A stretch of DNA of 13,357 nucleotides from an uncultured Lachnospiraceae bacterium (GTDB lineage Bacteria; Bacillota; Clostridia; Lachnospirales; Lachnospiraceae), in contig CABUAW010000064.1 of the NCBI GenBank assembly GCA_902489645.1, forward strand, positions 1 through 13,357, read 5' to 3'. The first letter of the stretch is position 1. Every line of letters begins with the position of its first letter. The translations under genes and the position numbers were made by a program. Below the pieces are notes generated by a model. It was given only the letters and a program-made list of their open reading frames with translations, was not told the origin of the DNA and ran no database searches. Shown one piece after another: positions 6,698 through 13,357 of the stretch.

Positions 6698-7243
6698 CTA
6701 TAGTTTTAAACTATAATAAACCTTTCCTGACAGTTCTTTCCACACCGCCTCATTTTCCGTAAGAAGCATATAACTGTGAGCGCTGCCCTCTTTTGGAATA
6801 GATACTGAACCCGGATTCAAATACAAATTATCCGTCCCGCATGGCTCCCAGGCCGGAACATGGGTATGACCATGAAGCAATATATCTCCCGGCTGTATCG
6901 GCGGCAGCTCCGTTTTATTAAAATGATGACCGTGAGTGGCAAATATCATTCGCCCTCCCACATAAAGTATACAGTAATCCGCCAAAATCGGAAACTTTAA
7001 TACCATCTGGTCCACTTCTGTATCACAATTTCCCCGGACACAGAGAATCTTATCTTTTCTGTCATTTAACAGTTCAATAACCGTCTTTGGCGCATACGCC
7101 TCCGGCAAATCGTTTCTCGGCCCATGGTATAAAATATCACCGAGCAATAATAGTTTATCCGCCGCTTCCCTGTCAAAAGCCTCCAGCATTTCCCGGCAGT
7201 AGCGGGCCGAACCATGAATATCTGATGCAATCATTATCTTCAT
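6698..7243 (-). CDS. yfcE: YfcE/MJ0936-type metallophosphoesterase
   Basis: A 181-residue calcineurin-like phosphodiesterase with all family metal motifs: SDIHG (Asp8, His10), LLLLGD (Asp36), VRGNCD, ATHGH and LLHGHTH, ending with LNPGSVS. Length matches E. coli YfcE (184), which acts on small phosphodiesters; the native substrate is unknown. The chosen ATG at 7243 follows GGAGG by ten bases. An upstream in-frame ATG at 7261 would lie inside the ribosome binding region. The ATG overlaps the LysR TGA as ATGA, so the two genes are translationally coupled and share the riboswitch-controlled transcript. The stop codon lies inside the LysR box. Confidence 0.85.
   Translation of the reverse strand: MKIMIASDIHGSARYCREMLEAFDREAADKLLLLGDILYHGPRNDLPEAYAPKTVIELLNDRKDKILCVRGNCDTEVDQMVLKFPILADYCILYVGGRMIFATHGHHFNKTELPPIQPGDILLHGHTHVPAWEPCGTDNLYLNPGSVSIPKEGSAHSYMLLTENEAVWKELSGKVYYSLKL
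6699..6715. promoter_or_regulatory. Candidate LysR-family binding box for yxjG
   Basis: A perfect 17-bp palindrome, TATAG-N7-CTATA, which has the T-N11-A dyad form typical of LysR-type recognition sites. Its centre is about 66 bp upstream of the predicted yxjG start, the standard position for these regulators. It overlaps the last codons of the yfcE-like gene. The presumed regulator is the LysR gene at 7240-8160. Confidence 0.55.
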
Positions 7244-8160
7244 ATTATTTCTTCCTCCCATCCCTGTGTATGCCGTTTTAACGCCTCAATGTACAGATTT
7301 ACAAAACGGCCGGGTATGATTTTATTATGTAAAATATACCCAATCTCCATATAATCATCGACAAGAAGCGGTACTGCCACAATATTTTTTCCATTCAATT
7401 CTTCACTAATCACACCGCTGCAGATGGTATAGCCATTTAAACCAATCAGCAGATTGAACAGGGTCGCCCGGTCACAGACCAAAATATCTTTCCGACATTC
7501 TAATGTACTTAAAATTTCCTCCGAAAAATAAAAGGAATTATGCTCGCCCTGTTCATAGGACAGGCGTGGATAAGGTTCCAAATCCTCCAGAAAAATCGCA
7601 GTCCTCTTTGCCAGAGGACTGGTCGAACTGACAAAAACATGGGGCTTTGCAATAAATAATGAGTAAAACTTTAAATCATTTTCCCGAATAGTCTTGCGAA
7701 GTATCGATTCATTAAATTTATTCAGATAGAGGACGCCAACCTCACTGCGAAGCTTCGCCACATCCTCAATAATTTCATAAGTCTGGGTCTCTCGCAGTCG
7801 GAAGTCATAGGTTTCTCCGCCGTACTCTCTAAGTAAATCCACAAAGGCTTCCACAGCAAAGGAATAATGCTGTGTGGACACACAAAATTGATGTTTTTCC
7901 GGTGTCTTTCCGGAATATTTTTCTTCAATCAAATTCGTCTGCTCAATGACCTGACGGGCATAACCCAGGAACTCTTCCCCTTCATTAGAAAGAATAACTC
8001 CCCGGTTTGTCCGATTAAATATAGTAATGCCAATCTCTGCCTCCAGTTCCTTAACGGCCGCCGTCAGACTGGGCTGGGCAATATACAATTCTTTTGCAGC
8101 TTCGCTGATTGTTCCCTTAGAAGCCACTGTAATCACATATTTTAGCTGTTGTAATGTCAT
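7240..8160 (-). CDS. LysR-family transcriptional regulator (MetR/MtaR-like role inferred)
   Basis: 306 residues. An N-terminal winged HTH (residues 2-60: LQQLKYVITVASKGTISEAA, then PSLTAAVKELEAEIG and FNRTNRGV), a linker helix, and a two-lobe effector domain starting near residue 90 (FCVSTQHYSFAVEAFVDLL). The ribosome binding site AAGGAGG is about seven bases from the ATG. It is preceded by a cobalamin riboswitch and terminator, so its expression should fall when B12 is plentiful. Its likely target is yxjG, two genes downstream, through the dyad at 6699-6715. LysR proteins commonly control methionine genes in Gram-positives, but the effector here is not known. Confidence 0.85.
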   Translation of the reverse strand: MTLQQLKYVITVASKGTISEAAKELYIAQPSLTAAVKELEAEIGITIFNRTNRGVILSNEGEEFLGYARQVIEQTNLIEEKYSGKTPEKHQFCVSTQHYSFAVEAFVDLLREYGGETYDFRLRETQTYEIIEDVAKLRSEVGVLYLNKFNESILRKTIRENDLKFYSLFIAKPHVFVSSTSPLAKRTAIFLEDLEPYPRLSYEQGEHNSFYFSEEILSTLECRKDILVCDRATLFNLLIGLNGYTICSGVISEELNGKNIVAVPLLVDDYMEIGYILHNKIIPGRFVNLYIEALKRHTQGWEEEII

Positions 8161-8203
8161 TGTCTGCCTCCTTTTTCACATGCCGCCGAAATTGGGCACG
8201 TCG

Positions 8204-8231
8204 AAAAAGGACGCAAAAAACCTTCGCATCC
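8204..8231 (-). terminator. Intrinsic terminator of the cobalamin riboswitch
   Basis: On the minus strand, GGATGC pairs with GCGTCC (8209-8231, one G-U pair) followed by UUUUU (8204-8208). It lies between the aptamer and the LysR start and is the natural off-switch. Confidence 0.65.
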
Positions 8232-8267
8232 TGGCAACGTACTTCCGGTTCCGGCAGAAGCACCGCC

Positions 8268-8415
8268 CTCTTCCACGTATCTGACTTATCTTTTTCGTAT
8301 CTGCTTACATATAATAGCTGTGGATACAAAGTATCTATTGACACAAAAAGCTTCACAGTGACCGACTCGCCGGGACTTCCACCCGATTCCGTGTTCCGCC
8401 TGATGCGGATGAAGA
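8268..8415 (-). promoter_or_regulatory. Cobalamin (B12) riboswitch aptamer upstream of the LysR gene
   Basis: On the minus strand the order of conserved blocks is: CUUCAUCCGC (5' side of the closing stem, about 8405-8414), ACGGAAUC, GGGUGGAAGUCCC (8371-8384), GUCGGUCACUGUG (the 'cACUGU' core, 8354-8366), a variable arm AAUAG...CUAUU with inner GAUAC/GUAUC, then AGUCAGAUACGUGG (B12-box-like, 8272-8285) followed by GAAG, which pairs back to the 5' end. This matches the cobalamin aptamer layout (RF00174 family) recalled from memory; the B12 box is divergent. A terminator follows about 40 nt later. A covariance search would settle it. Confidence 0.7.
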
Positions 8416-8429
8416 AAAGCGTTTGTTTT

Positions 8430-8458
8430 ATTATAAATTCTTTTTAAACTTTAAACAA
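8430..8458 (-). promoter_or_regulatory. Promoter of the riboswitch-LysR-yfcE transcript
   Basis: A perfect TATAAT (8430-8435) and a 17-base spacer to TTGTTT (8453-8458), which is a weak -35. The predicted start near 8423 is only eight bases before the aptamer, as expected for a riboswitch leader. The -35 lies in the tail of the GNAT remnant. Confidence 0.6.
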
Positions 8459-8743
8459 CGGCAAATTTTCTTTTTCCGTAATTCCCTTACTATAAAATTC
8501 CAAAGTTTCCATGACATTCAGGCAAACGCGTGTAATTCCTTCTGTTCTCAGCGCCTCTACTGCTTTTTCCACCAATTCAGACCCTATTTTGTGTCTCCGG
8601 TCCTCTGAACGAACAACCGTATGATATATGTAGTCTCTTCGCCCGTCATGGCCGCACAAAATAGCTCCGACCAATGTATCGTCATCCTCCGAATCATCTT
8701 TATATTCCTTCCTCATACGCCAATGATTTTCAATATCCGCCAA
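8444..8743 (-). pseudogene. Truncated GNAT acetyltransferase remnant
   Basis: A 99-residue frame opening at a TTG with no ribosome binding site. The middle is a clear GNAT fold: LVGAILCGHDGRRDYIYHTVV (beta4), then SEDRRHKIGSELVEKAVEAL (acetyl-CoA loop and alpha3; consensus R-x-x-G-x-G/A is degraded to RRHKIG) and GITRVCLNV (beta5). The usual 40-50 N-terminal residues that form alpha1-alpha2 are missing. The C-terminus (FYSKGITEKENLPLF) looks like a shortened version of the normal FW-K-GF...DL tail. It overlaps the end of the Nudix gene by 14 bp. I read it as a decayed N-acetyltransferase, though a shortened functional protein cannot be excluded. Confidence 0.6.
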
Positions 8744-9299
8744 TCGTTTTCAACCGTTCATTTAATTTCGGATAAATCCGCTCCCGAAACCAGGGTTCGG
8801 AGGAAGCTTTTACCGCCTCATCCAGTTCAAACCAGGCGACGCCGCTGTTTTCATCCGGTTTCATATGCAAGCCGTCTGTCTCCGAAGCTTCCAGAAGATA
8901 GGTAAGGTTCAAATGTAAATGGGAAGATACATATTTTCCCCGTTTGACATGCCCATTCACTGTCAGCACCTCTAAAGAATAAATATCCTCCGTCACCGGA
9001 CGTACCTGATGTATACCGCTTTCTTCCCGAACCTCCCGCAGAGCCACCGCCAGCAAATCTTCCTCGCCGTCCGCATGACCGCCCATCCAGGACCAGGAAT
9101 TGTAAATATTGTGATAGACCATCAGCGCCTTCGTCCGTGTCTCATTGACAACCCAGGCCGAGGCCGTCATATGGACCAGCGGATTACTTCGTGAAAAAAT
9201 ATCCTTCTCTTGTTTCAGGCATTTCAAAATCAAACGTTTATCTGCTTCTTCCTGTGCATTTCCGGGACGGTACTGTTCAATTTGATGGATTAACTTCAT
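8730..9299 (-). CDS. Nudix hydrolase
   Basis: 189 residues with a canonical Nudix box at 74-96: G-x5-E-x7-REVREESGI. The box is preceded by HMTASAWVVN and SWSWMGGH and followed by a long beta region. It should hydrolyse a nucleoside diphosphate linked to another moiety using Mg2+ bound by the box glutamates; the substrate cannot be predicted. The N-terminal helix (residues 1-40) is like the YfcD/isopentenyl-isomerase-type architecture. The ATG follows GGAGG by ten bases. It is divergent from the EamA pair, with an 83-bp shared control region, and is followed directly by the GNAT remnant. Confidence 0.85.
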   Translation of the reverse strand: MKLIHQIEQYRPGNAQEEADKRLILKCLKQEKDIFSRSNPLVHMTASAWVVNETRTKALMVYHNIYNSWSWMGGHADGEEDLLAVALREVREESGIHQVRPVTEDIYSLEVLTVNGHVKRGKYVSSHLHLNLTYLLEASETDGLHMKPDENSGVAWFELDEAVKASSEPWFRERIYPKLNERLKTIGGY

Positions 9300-9320
9300 A
9301 AATTATTTCCTCCGATTTGA

Positions 9321-9349
9321 TTTACTTTTTTAACCTTCTGCCGTATAAT
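9321..9349 (+). promoter_or_regulatory. Promoter of the EamA transporter pair
   Basis: TTTACT (9321-9326), a 17-base spacer and a perfect TATAAT (9344-9349), 33 bp before the ATG at 9383. Confidence 0.6.
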
Positions 9350-9382
9350 ATTTGAGTTAGACGAAAATCGAGGTGAAACCAC

Positions 9383-10273
9383 ATGACAAATAAACAAAAA
9401 GGCATTTTATGTATTCTCATCTCCGCCTTTTCCTTTGCGCTGATGAATCTGTTTGTCCAATTGGCCGGAGATATCAATCCAATCCAAAAAAGCTTTTTCC
9501 GAAATCTGATTGCTTTTTTATTTGCGGCCACAATTTTATTTAAAGAACATGACTTTTCATTCCAGAAACGGAATCTAAAATATCTGATTCTCCGTTCAAC
9601 TTTGGGAACCATCGGCATTTTATGCAATTATTACGCTCTGGGGCATTTGCTTTTATCCGACGCCTCCATGCTCGGAAAGCTCTCGCCCTTCGTCGTTCTC
9701 ATTTGTTCTTATATCTTTTTAAAGGAAAAAATGAACGGTTTTCAGGTTTTCAGCATTGTCGTCGCCTTTATCGGCAGTCTGTTTATTATCCGGCCCGGCT
9801 TTTCTCTCACGGAAATGCTTCCGGCGCTGATGGGCCTGATTGGCGCCATTGCCGCAGGCGGAGCCTACACGACCGTGCGCTATCTGGGACTTCGCGGTGA
9901 ACGCGGACCTTTTATCGTCTTTTTCTTTTCCGCATTTTCCTGTATCGCCGTTCTACCTTATATTATACTCAACTATGAGCCAATGACAATAAAGCAGCTC
10001 GGTACACTGCTTCTGGCCGGTGTCGCTGCCTCCGGCGGTCAGTTTGGCGTCACCTACGCCTATAAATTTGCTCCTGCCAGAGATATTTCTATTTACGATT
10101 ACACGCAGGTTATTTTTGCGGCCATTCTCGGATTTGTTGTCTTTGGAGAACTCCCGGATAATCTCAGTCTGATTGGCTATATCATCATCTGCGGTATATC
10201 CCTTTTGATGTATATGTATAATATGGGTTATTTAAAAATACGAAAGGATGCCAAACACCATGAACAAGACTAA
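9383..10273 (+). CDS. EamA-family (DMT superfamily) transporter 1
   Basis: 296 residues with ten hydrophobic helices in two EamA repeats, about residues 7-140 and 150-280. Typical signatures are SAFSFALMNLFVQ in helix 1, FFRNLIAFL in helix 2, LGTIGILCNYYALGHL and the second-repeat motif GGQFGVTYAYKFAPARDISIYDY. These proteins are inner-membrane exporters of metabolites or amino-acid-like compounds; the substrate is not predictable. The ribosome binding site GAGGTG is about eight bases before the ATG. Its end overlaps the second transporter by 14 bp. Confidence 0.85.
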   Translation: MTNKQKGILCILISAFSFALMNLFVQLAGDINPIQKSFFRNLIAFLFAATILFKEHDFSFQKRNLKYLILRSTLGTIGILCNYYALGHLLLSDASMLGKLSPFVVLICSYIFLKEKMNGFQVFSIVVAFIGSLFIIRPGFSLTEMLPALMGLIGAIAAGGAYTTVRYLGLRGERGPFIVFFFSAFSCIAVLPYIILNYEPMTIKQLGTLLLAGVAASGGQFGVTYAYKFAPARDISIYDYTQVIFAAILGFVVFGELPDNLSLIGYIIICGISLLMYMYNMGYLKIRKDAKHHEQD

Positions 10274-11189
10274 AAATACTTTCCTTCTTCTTTTGACGGC
10301 CTTTATCTGGGGCGTAGCCTTTGTCGCCCAGAGCGTCGGGATGGACTATGTGGGACCTTTAACCTTTAACGCCGCCCGTTTTATTATCGGCGCTGTTTTT
10401 CTTATCCCCTGTATTGCATTTTTAGATACGCTGAAAAAAAAGGAAGCCGCAGCTTCCAACAGTCTTCCGGACAACTCCGAAAAGCTTTTGACAGCCTCCG
10501 AACCGGAAAATAAAAAAACGCTTCTGCTTGGCGGCTTATGCTGCGGTATCGCCATCGCCGTAGCCAGTACCCTGCAGCAGTACGGTATATCCATGACGAC
10601 CGTCGGAAAGGCCGGATTTATTACGGCTCTCTATATTGTTATCGTCCCGATTCTCGGTATCTTTCTTAAAAAGAAGCCCCGGCTGATTATCTGGCTCAGC
10701 GTTGTCCTTGCCCTGGCCGGACTCTATTTCTTATGTATGACGGACAGCCTCAGTTTCAGCAAAGGCGATACCATGGTACTTCTCTGTGCTTTGGCCTTTT
10801 CCATACATATCTTAATCATCGATTATTTTTCACCGAAGGTTGACGGGGTACGGATGTCCTGTATCCAGTTTTTCATCGCCAGTATTCTCTGCGGTATTCC
10901 GGCATTAATCCTGGAACATCCCCGGTTTTCTTCTCTGGCCGCCGCCTGGGCGCCGATTCTTTATGCGGGAATTCTCTCCTGCGGCGTTGCCTACACGCTC
11001 CAGATTGTGGCCCAGAAAAACTATGACCCGACCATCGCTTCGCTGATTTTAAGTCTGGAATCCGTATTCAGTGTTCTGGCCGGATGGGTTATTTTACACC
11101 AGTCCCTTTCTCCTAGGGAAATCTTCGGCTGTGTACTCGTATTTATCGCCATTATTTTAGTACAATTGCCGGAACGCAAAAAATCATAA
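10260..11189 (+). CDS. EamA-family (DMT superfamily) transporter 2
   Basis: 309 residues from the chosen ATG at 10260, which follows AAAGGATG by about nine bases; an in-frame ATG at 10248 would add four residues. It has two EamA repeats: TAFIWGVAFVAQSVGMDYVGPLTFNAARF is split over helices 1-2, and AYTLQIVAQKNYDPTIASLILSLESVFSVLAGW is the second-repeat signature. A polar loop of about 30 residues (KKKEAAASNSLP...) between helices 2 and 3 is longer than in transporter 1. It overlaps the first gene, so the pair is co-translated and may act together (inference). The two are clearly different paralogues, not a recent duplication. It converges with the small XRE gene eight bases beyond its stop, without a visible terminator. 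Confidence 0.85.
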   Translation: MNKTKNTFLLLLTAFIWGVAFVAQSVGMDYVGPLTFNAARFIIGAVFLIPCIAFLDTLKKKEAAASNSLPDNSEKLLTASEPENKKTLLLGGLCCGIAIAVASTLQQYGISMTTVGKAGFITALYIVIVPILGIFLKKKPRLIIWLSVVLALAGLYFLCMTDSLSFSKGDTMVLLCALAFSIHILIIDYFSPKVDGVRMSCIQFFIASILCGIPALILEHPRFSSLAAAWAPILYAGILSCGVAYTLQIVAQKNYDPTIASLILSLESVFSVLAGWVILHQSLSPREIFGCVLVFIAIILVQLPERKKS

Positions 11190-11197
11190 CCTGCCTG

Positions 11198-11395
11198 TCA
11201 GAAAACGAAAATTTCTTCAATCGGTATGCCGACGGCTCTTGAAATATCCACCGCCAGTCTGAGAGACGGATTGTACTGGGCTTTTTCCAGACGCATAATC
11301 GTCTCTCTGCGGACACCGACCTTTTCCGCCAACTGCTCCTGGGTCAATCCCGCCTGTTGGCGGTATTTTTTTAAATAACATACAAATTCAACCAT
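11198..11395 (-). CDS. Small XRE HTH regulator (YgzD-like, 65 aa)
   Basis: A single-domain Cro/C1 HTH: LKKYRQQAGLTQEQLAEKVG followed by RRETIMRLEKAQYNPSLRLAVDISRAVG, ending IEEIFVF. This compact type is common beside small membrane proteins in Firmicutes. It starts one base after the DUF3796 stop, with GGAG just before the ATG, so the two are translated from one transcript. It may bind the long inverted repeat at 12096-12137 upstream of the pair (inference). Confidence 0.88.
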   Translation of the reverse strand: MVEFVCYLKKYRQQAGLTQEQLAEKVGVRRETIMRLEKAQYNPSLRLAVDISRAVGIPIEEIFVF

Positions 11396-11396
11396 A

Positions 11397-12071
11397 TCAC
11401 TCCGCCTCGTCTTTCCAGTCTACCGAGTCCATCTGGTCATACCGATACAGCAAATATTCATTTAAAAACATGACCAGCCCGCAGATTAAAGAAATTCCCG
11501 AAGTCAATAAAACAGCCACAGTGCCTGCGCTTGCACGGCTTCCGGTCATTCCCACAAGCAAAACCAACACAAATGTCAAACGATAACCCACCCGCAAGGC
11601 TTTCAGCTCTGCCTCCCGGCGATTTTTCCGAAAACGCTCGTCTGCCAGAATATTCGACATTTTCCCCTCATAAAAGAATCCAAAAAAACCAAAGAAAATA
11701 AAAAATACAAAGGGAAAAATCATCCCGTAAACCAAATAGGTCCAAATCCCAAGAAAGCCGATAAACCCGCAAAAGCCCAGATATCCGAACATCGGATTGA
11801 TTTTCCGGGTCCGCCCCGTTTTCTTACTGTCCCGTTTCACAACCATCCCATGAACAATAATGGATACGACTAAATAAATAATATACAAAATTGCTAAAAT
11901 CAATGCCAGAATCATCGGCACATCCTTTATATGAAACTGGTAATCGGCAAAATCCATCGGATAGACCAGACGGCCTTCATTAAAACTCAATGAATATCCC
12001 GTGGCCGCCGCCACACACAAGACACAGATAATCCCCAGAACAACCAATCGTTTCAAATTCTTTTTCGACAT
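11397..12071 (-). CDS. DUF3796-like membrane protein
   Basis: 224 residues from the chosen ATG at 12071, which has GGGAGG eight bases upstream. A longer frame from 12167 would be translated through an inverted repeat and is rejected. Helices: residues about 6-25, 50-77, a central cluster around GYLGFCGFIGFLGIWTYLVYG and FPFVFFIFFGFFGFFYEGK, then two C-terminal ones (LTFVLVLLVGM, VAVLLTSGISLICGLVMFL). The Y-E-G-K-M-S-N motif followed by D-E-R-F-x-x-N-x-x-x-A fits the DUF3796 family found next to small XRE genes. Function unknown; an anti-regulator or membrane sensor role is only a guess. Confidence 0.7.
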   Translation of the reverse strand: MSKKNLKRLVVLGIICVLCVAAATGYSLSFNEGRLVYPMDFADYQFHIKDVPMILALILAILYIIYLVVSIIVHGMVVKRDSKKTGRTRKINPMFGYLGFCGFIGFLGIWTYLVYGMIFPFVFFIFFGFFGFFYEGKMSNILADERFRKNRREAELKALRVGYRLTFVLVLLVGMTGSRASAGTVAVLLTSGISLICGLVMFLNEYLLYRYDQMDSVDWKDEAE

Positions 12072-12095
12072 AACTTTTCCTCCCCTGACGCAAAA

Positions 12096-12137
12096 AGTGA
12101 TATATTTATCTCTTTTGTTTGAGACAAATATATCACT
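12096..12137. terminator. Long AT-rich inverted repeat between ldh and the DUF3796 gene
   Basis: Two 17-base arms (12096-12112 and 12121-12137, 16 of 17 paired) around an 8-base loop, flanked by AAAAA on the left and TATTTTTT on the right. It works as a terminator of ldh on the minus strand. It also contains a promoter-like TTGTCT, a 17-base spacer and TATATC on the minus strand, so it could be an operator for the downstream XRE/DUF3796 pair. Confidence 0.6.
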
Positions 12138-12168
12138 ATTTTTTCTTCCTGTCAATATGTTTTCCATC

Positions 12169-13131
12169 CTAACAGCCGATATCTGCCAATACCTCTTTCA
12201 ATGTCCCGGCAGATTCCTGCAGGCTTTTTTGTTCCTGTTCATCCAGGTCAATCGGAATCAGGCTTTCCAGGCCATTCTTACCGACAATCGCCGGCATACT
12301 CAAAACGACATCGTCAATCCCATATTCACCGTGCATCCGACTTGAAATCGGCAGAATAGACTTTTCATCCCGCACAATCGCCTCACAAATCCGCCGCACC
12401 GACATGGCAATACCATAGTAAGTCGCTTTCTTTTTGGCGATAATCTCATAAGCGCTGTTTTTCACATTGTCGGCAATCCGGGCCGCAGCCTTTTCATATT
12501 TACGTCTGCCCCGCATTTCATAAAAATTACGCAGAGGCACGCCGGAAACATTAGCGCTGCTCCAGGCCGCAATCTCGCTGTCTCCATGTTCACCGATAAT
12601 AAACGCATGAACGCTCCGGCTGTCCACGCCAAGATACTCGCCAATTTCATATTTTAATCGGGATGTATCAAGAACCGTCCCCGAACCAATGACACGGTTC
12701 TCAGGAAAGCCACTGATTTTTAATGCGGCGTAAGTTAAAATATCCACCGGATTGGAAACAATAAGCAAAATTCCCTGACAATCCCGCCTTGAAATCTCCG
12801 GAATAATCTTTTGGAAAATCGCTACATTCTTATGAACCAAATCCAGGCGGGTTTCCTCCGGTTTCTGATTGGCGCCCGCCGTAATAATGATAATCGCCGC
12901 ATCGACAATATCATCATAGCCTCCCGCATAAATTTTCATCGGACGTCCAAAGGGAAGACCATGGCTGATATCCATCGCTTCACCCTCGGCCCGGTCCGTA
13001 TCCGCATCAATTAATACCATCTCTGAAAATAAACCGCTCTGCATCAATGCAAAGGCCGATGCCGAACCGACAAAACCGCAGCCAATCATAGCTACTTTTC
13101 TCAAATTCACTTCCTGACAATTCTTTTCCAT
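12169..13131 (-). CDS. ldh: L-lactate dehydrogenase
   Basis: 320 residues, the normal length. NAD-binding GCGFVGSA (residues 17-24) with Asp42 as adenine-ribose ligand. GANQKPEETRLDL carries Gln89 at the specificity position (lactate rather than malate, which would be Arg) and Arg95. SNPVDILTY (126-134), VLDTSR with Asp155 and Arg158, and the catalytic EHGDSE with His182 follow. It reduces pyruvate to L-lactate with NADH, regenerating NAD in fermentation; it is cytoplasmic and tetrameric in the family. The ribosome binding site AGGAGG is about seven bases from the ATG. The gene stands alone between two terminators, so it is monocistronic. Confidence 0.95.
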   Translation of the reverse strand: MEKNCQEVNLRKVAMIGCGFVGSASAFALMQSGLFSEMVLIDADTDRAEGEAMDISHGLPFGRPMKIYAGGYDDIVDAAIIIITAGANQKPEETRLDLVHKNVAIFQKIIPEISRRDCQGILLIVSNPVDILTYAALKISGFPENRVIGSGTVLDTSRLKYEIGEYLGVDSRSVHAFIIGEHGDSEIAAWSSANVSGVPLRNFYEMRGRRKYEKAAARIADNVKNSAYEIIAKKKATYYGIAMSVRRICEAIVRDEKSILPISSRMHGEYGIDDVVLSMPAIVGKNGLESLIPIDLDEQEQKSLQESAGTLKEVLADIGC

Positions 13132-13203
13132 CTATAAACCTCCTGTCATCTGGTATTTTATACAAAATAATTTATCGTATGCACACATCTTTATTTTAGC
13201 GTC

Positions 13204-13250
13204 AAAAATCCCCGGGAACAGAATTTCTTATCCATTCCGCTCCCGGGGAT
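13204..13250 (-). terminator. Strong intrinsic terminator upstream of ldh
   Basis: Stem ATCCCCGGGA (13208-13217) with TCCCGGGGAT (13241-13250), extended by further pairs, and UUUUU on the minus strand (13204-13208). It ends the transcript of the partial gene at the right edge. Confidence 0.85.
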
Positions 13251-13295
13251 TCTCTCAGTTTTATCAAATAAGGAGTTTTATTTCACGTGACTATC

Positions 13296-13357
13296 TCACA
13301 TGTTTTTATTCTTTTTTCTCTGCATGACAGCAGCCACAAGGGCCAGCGCGGAGATTG
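13296..13357 (-). CDS. C-terminal end of a membrane-anchored protein (partial)
   Basis: Only the last 19 codons are present: ISALALVAAVMQRKKNKNM then a TGA stop. A hydrophobic Ala/Leu/Val stretch followed by a basic tail is typical of a C-terminal membrane anchor, as in sortase substrates, although no LPXTG is visible in this short piece. Chosen over the other frames because it alone reads as a membrane helix plus positive tail and its stop is followed by the strong terminator at 13204-13250. Confidence 0.45.
   Translation of the reverse strand, partial: ISALALVAAVMQRKKNKNM

Noticed and set aside
8313..8340. Inverted repeat GATAC-AAA-GTATC near the LysR gene, considered as an autoregulatory LysR box
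   Set aside because: It lies inside the predicted aptamer and pairs as the variable arm together with the outer AAUAG/CUAUU stem, so it is better explained as RNA structure.
9383..11189. The two EamA genes as a recent tandem duplication
   Set aside because: Their protein sequences differ throughout and the second has an extra loop; this is an ordinary co-transcribed paralogue pair.
12072..12167. N-terminal extension of the DUF3796 protein
   Set aside because: It would be translated from the 17-bp-arm inverted repeat, and the start at 12071 has a clear ribosome binding site.

Overview
The window looks like chromosomal DNA of a low-to-moderate GC Gram-positive anaerobe, most likely a clostridium of the Lachnospiraceae type. 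This is inferred from strong purine-rich ribosome binding sites (GGAGG/AAGGAG), TATAAT-type promoters, many A/T-flanked intrinsic terminators, and the gene families present (a CmpB-like permease, DUF3796 plus a small XRE regulator, YxjG, EamA pairs). I cannot name a species.

Left flank (1-690): the start of an RlmI-type 23S rRNA methyltransferase on the minus strand, then a small CmpB-like membrane protein on the plus strand whose last codons run into a terminator hairpin. Accessory block (about 689-5396): an AT-rich segment bounded by two nearly identical 54-bp copies of that hairpin in direct orientation. It holds a minus-strand run of five genes (XRE regulator, endonuclease-III-like iron-sulfur protein, coiled-coil protein, Ada-type zinc-domain protein, small serine esterase) and a divergent XRE regulator. 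The shared intergenic region carries two facing promoters and palindromic operator candidates. The right edge is a roughly 176-nt 5' fragment of a group II intron that starts GUGUG directly behind the second terminator copy. The glycosylase-like gene appears to have lost one T near each end, so it may be decaying.

Methionine/B12 block (5495-8460, minus strand): a MetE-C/YxjG-like methionine synthase, a YfcE-like phosphodiesterase and a LysR regulator, preceded by what I read as a cobalamin riboswitch with its own promoter and terminator. A perfect 17-bp TATAG-N7-CTATA dyad sits at about -66 of a good yxjG promoter, the usual place for a LysR-family recognition site. The proposed circuit is B12 -> riboswitch terminates the LysR-yfcE transcript -> less LysR -> altered B12-independent methionine synthesis.

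Right flank (8444-13357): a GNAT remnant overlapping a Nudix hydrolase (minus), two overlapping EamA transporters (plus), a small XRE regulator coupled to a DUF3796 membrane protein (minus) behind a long AT-rich inverted repeat, L-lactate dehydrogenase (minus), a strong terminator, and the C-terminal end of a membrane-anchored protein. No tRNA, rRNA, CRISPR array, integrase or intact transposase is visible.
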